Source: JABMOV01 sp964344305 (GTDB lineage Bacteria > Fidelibacterota > Marinisomatia > Marinisomatales > JABMOV01). From it: a stretch of DNA of 64,000 nucleotides. Positions 61,644 to 64,000 of the stretch are shown in pieces. The stretch lies in assembly GCA_964344305.1 (NCBI GenBank), contig CAYFMT010000014.1:8646-72645 (forward strand). Reading direction: 5' to 3'. A model generated the notes under the pieces. It was not told where the DNA came from. It did not search any database and worked only from the letters and a program-made list of their open reading frames with translations. A program made the position numbers and the translations under genes. Numbering within the stretch: position 1 is the first letter of the stretch; the number at the start of each line of letters is the position of its first letter.

Positions 61644-62321
61644 ATGAAACTTCTATTGGTAGAGGACGAAAAGGCAATTGCAGAACGGATTATTGCCAGT
61701 TTTGAGCAAAGTGGCTACATCGTTTTGTGGACAGACACATGCATGGAAGCCCATGAGTGCATTCAGGTAGAAGAACCTGATTGCATAATTTTGGACAGGC
61801 GTCTTCCTGATTCAGATGGCCTGGAGCTATGCAAAAAAATTCGGGCCGAAGGGAATGCAACCCCCGTTTTAATGCTTTCTGCTATGTCAGAGCTGGACCA
61901 ACGAATTGAGGGTATAGAATACGGGGCAGACGATTACCTGGTAAAACCCTTCTCCATGGAAGAATTAAAAGTGCGTGTACAGGCTCTTATACGAAGGAAC
62001 TCAGTTAAAAAAACCCCTAATATTACCATACGCCATGTTAGTTTAAAGCCGAATGAACGTCAAGTGTATGTCTGTGGCGCAGGTGTACCGCTATCACAAA
62101 AAGAATTCATGTTATTAGAATACATGATGAGGAATGCCGGCAGGGCACTTGACAGGTTTCAAATCCTGGAAAATGTCTGGGGGGAATCAATGTCTGATGA
62201 AACAAATATCGTTGATGTGTATATCAACTACCTTAGGAACAAGATAGACCTTGAAGAAGAGTCCACTTCTAATATCCAAACTATTCGAGGTTATGGATAC
62301 AAATTTAGACGTGAAGAATAA
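61644..62321 (+). CDS. OmpR/PhoB-family response regulator
   Basis: 225 residues. Receiver domain (1-120) with acidic pair Glu7/Asp8, phosphoacceptor Asp51 (IILDRRLPDSDG), Ser79 and Lys101 (YLVKPF). C-terminal winged helix (about 128-225) with PLSQKEFMLLEYMMRNAG, ENVWGESM and VYINYLRNKID, ending TIRGYGYKFR. DNA-binding activator or repressor paired with the kinase that overlaps it by 29 bp. Divergent from the two multiheme cytochrome genes, which are candidate targets. Confidence 0.94.
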   Translation: MKLLLVEDEKAIAERIIASFEQSGYIVLWTDTCMEAHECIQVEEPDCIILDRRLPDSDGLELCKKIRAEGNATPVLMLSAMSELDQRIEGIEYGADDYLVKPFSMEELKVRVQALIRRNSVKKTPNITIRHVSLKPNERQVYVCGAGVPLSQKEFMLLEYMMRNAGRALDRFQILENVWGESMSDETNIVDVYINYLRNKIDLEEESTSNIQTIRGYGYKFRREE

Positions 62322-63711
62322 ATCCTCAATTAAACACAGACTTGTATATTGGACTGTTGGTCTATTGACCCTTGTTATCCTGCTGTTATGCTTTACATCC
62401 ATTTTTGCAGTTTCCAATCAGTTGCTCATTGAAATTGACACACGGATTTCAAGTGAGGCCAAAGATGTCCGAAGGTCAATCTCCGTATCTGAGGGAGAAA
62501 TCGTTATAAACGAATCTATTGAATGGGAAGAAGATCATCATACCGAAGAGGGTGCCCAACCAATCTATATTTTTTTGTTTGACGACAAAAAAAATGAGAT
62601 AAAACAAAGTGACAACTCTATCGGGAAGACACTCCCCATGTTTCGTATTACTTTCTCCGAAGAAAAATCTTATCACTTCACAGATACTTGGTATGAAACG
62701 CGAACTCGGTTTTATATCGAACCTCTACATTTAGCCACAGGACACCTGGGTTGGTTTGTCCTTGCCATGCCCATGGGTAAAATTGCGGCAATGCTCGCTC
62801 TAATTATGAAGAATTACCTGATCCTATTGCCTTTCTGTTTGCTGATAGGTGTTTTAGGGAGTGTCTATATCGCAGCTAAAACCCTGGACCCGGTTCGAGA
62901 TATAACTATTAAAGCAACAGAATTAAATTATCAAAGACTTAATGAACCACTACCAATCCCAGATACGAATGATGAAATTTCCGATCTTGCATTATCTATA
63001 AACAACTTGTTAATAAGATTAAAGAATGATTTTTCCAGTATTCAGGAATTTACTGCACATGCTTCTCATGAATTAAAAACACCGCTCTCAATTATTAAGC
63101 TTGAACTAGAAGAACTTGATCGAAAACTAGAAGAAAAGAGCACAGTTCTCTCACCACGAGTTAAACAAGAAATATATAGAATTGCAAAAATTGTTGATGA
63201 CCTTGCTTTATTGGCAAAGGTTGATAGCAATATAATAAATATTGAAAAAAATGAGATTTGGATTAATGACATACTGTTTACAGAAATAGAGCATTTTTTA
63301 CCCATAGCTAAATCTTCAAAAATTGCGCTTAAGGTGGGTCACGCAGATTCCAGATCGCTACAGGGTGATGAATATTGGGTGAGAACAATGATATCAAACA
63401 TCATTGACAATGCTTTAAAATATTCTCCTGAGGAGAGTACGGTAATTTGCAATGTACAATCGTTCGAGTCAGAGCTACGTCTGTCTATTACCGATGAAGG
63501 TCAGGGTGTAGAACCACAACAGTTGTCTCAATTGACCAAGCGATTTTTTAGATCAGATTCTGTTTCCTCCATTCCAGGAAGTGGTTTAGGTCTCGCCATC
63601 GTTGATTGGGTGGTGAATCAGCATGATGGAACTATACAATTTGAAAATAATGAGCCCAATGGTTTAATTGTATTGATCACTCTCCCTTGCCAGGTGAATA
63701 AAGCGATTTGA
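62293..63711 (+). CDS. Sensor histidine kinase partner of the OmpR-type regulator
   Basis: 472 residues from the ATG at 62293 (GAGG site), overlapping the regulator gene. First membrane helix about 17-42, acidic periplasmic sensor (EEDHHTEEGAQPIYIF), second helix about 165-195, HAMP (about 195-250), HisKA with FTAHASHELKTPLSIIKLEL (phosphoacceptor His), and HATPase with ISNIIDNALKYSPEES, DEGQGVEPQQL and GSGLGLAIVDWVV. Classic membrane sensor. The EEDHHTEE stretch might bind a divalent metal, but the signal is not known. Confidence 0.93.
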   Translation: MDTNLDVKNKSSIKHRLVYWTVGLLTLVILLLCFTSIFAVSNQLLIEIDTRISSEAKDVRRSISVSEGEIVINESIEWEEDHHTEEGAQPIYIFLFDDKKNEIKQSDNSIGKTLPMFRITFSEEKSYHFTDTWYETRTRFYIEPLHLATGHLGWFVLAMPMGKIAAMLALIMKNYLILLPFCLLIGVLGSVYIAAKTLDPVRDITIKATELNYQRLNEPLPIPDTNDEISDLALSINNLLIRLKNDFSSIQEFTAHASHELKTPLSIIKLELEELDRKLEEKSTVLSPRVKQEIYRIAKIVDDLALLAKVDSNIINIEKNEIWINDILFTEIEHFLPIAKSSKIALKVGHADSRSLQGDEYWVRTMISNIIDNALKYSPEESTVICNVQSFESELRLSITDEGQGVEPQQLSQLTKRFFRSDSVSSIPGSGLGLAIVDWVVNQHDGTIQFENNEPNGLIVLITLPCQVNKAI

Positions 63712-63752
63712 TAATTATTTCACTTTAATAAGCATAAAAAAACCGTTACAAT

Positions 63753-64000
63753 CTATCTCACCAATAACATCTTGATGGTTTTTGAAACATCACCGGCTGT
63801 TAAACGGGCAAAATAGACTCCCGTTGGCATATCAATACCTGACCTGTTTTTCCCATTCCAATTTACAGAATGAGTACCTGCTGCCATCTTACCATTCACA
63901 AGTTCATTAATGGTGCGTCCATTTACATCATATACGATCACTCGAGTGTTTAGTTTTTTAATTAGCCGGACTATTTTGATGTAAAAGCTAAGGTGATACT
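63753..64000 (-). CDS. C-terminal end of a secreted protein with Por-type sorting domain, cut by window edge
   Basis: On the reverse strand the frame is open from the window edge to the TAG at 63753 (82 codons). It reads VIVYDVNGRTINELVNGK, WNGKNRSGIDMPTGVYFARL and ends KTIKMLLVR: the last half of a T9SS-type sorting domain. The first 25 visible residues (YHLSFYIKIVRLIKK) are less typical of the domain than the rest, so a frameshift or degeneration upstream is possible. The body of the protein is outside the window, so nothing can be said of its function. Confidence 0.75.
   Translation of the reverse strand, partial: YHLSFYIKIVRLIKKLNTRVIVYDVNGRTINELVNGKMAAGTHSVNWNGKNRSGIDMPTGVYFARLTAGDVSKTIKMLLVR

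Noticed and set aside
63900..64000. Frameshift in the right-edge protein
   Set aside because: Another frame near the edge (SITLAFTSK) looks a little more like a usual sorting-domain strand, but with so little sequence I cannot separate this from normal variation.

Overview
The window looks like a chromosomal segment of a Gram-negative, FCB-superphylum bacterium. My best guess is Candidatus Marinimicrobia (Neomarinimicrobiota) or a close relative, but this rests on gene content, not on a marker-gene search. The evidence is as follows. Several secreted proteins end in Por-type (T9SS-like) sorting domains, with an NPFNPTT-type motif, an SGVYFYE-type motif and a final K-M-T-L-L-K style tail. There are PorV/UPF0164-like outer-membrane proteins and TonB receptors with an N-terminal carboxypeptidase-regulatory-like domain. 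Genes often carry Shine-Dalgarno sites, and the recognisable promoters are sigma70-like (17-bp spacers).

Layout. 1-2038 (minus): a metal-efflux operon of a Cys-rich small exported protein, a TolC-like protein and an RND adaptor cut by the left edge. 2039-2600: tRNA-Val(CAC) and odd tRNA-tail/palindrome repeats. 2599-5220: a large 7TM-PAS-PAS-GAF sensor kinase. 5433-7501: a DUF971 protein and a fused ATP sulfurylase/APS kinase. 7633-10736: a zinc-type operon (small His/Cys protein, His-rich outer-membrane protein, ZnuA, ZnuB, no ZnuC). 10812-12372: FetA/FetB-type exporter.

12482-44229 is the centrepiece, a glucan-utilisation region with two parallel cassettes. Cassette A: GH13 amylase, parvulin foldase, TonB receptor, giant Asp-rich secreted protein, PorV-like protein, then a separately promoted protein with about five starch-binding-like modules. 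Cassette B: TonB receptor, giant protein, PorV-like protein, then a separately promoted protein with two such modules. A TrmB-family regulator is divergent from cassette B. A near-identical palindrome (TAGTAACTCA-N4-TGAGTTACTA) lies at or just after the predicted transcription start of all four units. The whole resembles a Bacteroides Sus locus in logic (regulator, periplasmic amylase, TonB porter, surface glycan-binding proteins) but has no SusD; each cassette instead carries a giant secreted protein plus its own PorV-like protein. Between the cassettes sit two tandem SGNH hydrolase-TPR proteins and a convergent carbamoyltransferase/SxtJ/DUF5989 cluster.

44275-49761: an FG-GAP/UnbV protein with sorting domain, then a plus-strand run of thioredoxin-like protein, outer-membrane protein interrupted by an in-frame TGA, propeller lipoprotein and CBM20-esterase lipoprotein. 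49834-52922: tRNA-Lys(TTT), a second copy of the tRNA-tail/palindrome element, and a LamG protein with sorting domain. 52963-55224: GreA and a D-aminoacylase-like amidohydrolase. 55318-58515: a second metal operon whose first gene is a paralogue of the Cys-rich protein at the left end, followed by an HMA-domain lipoprotein (with a possible Shine-Dalgarno-sequestering hairpin) and a TonB receptor with vicinal cysteines in its plug. 58572-61500: an octaheme HAO-family cytochrome and an octaheme lipoprotein, divergent from an OmpR-type two-component system (61644-63711). The right edge cuts another protein with a sorting domain.
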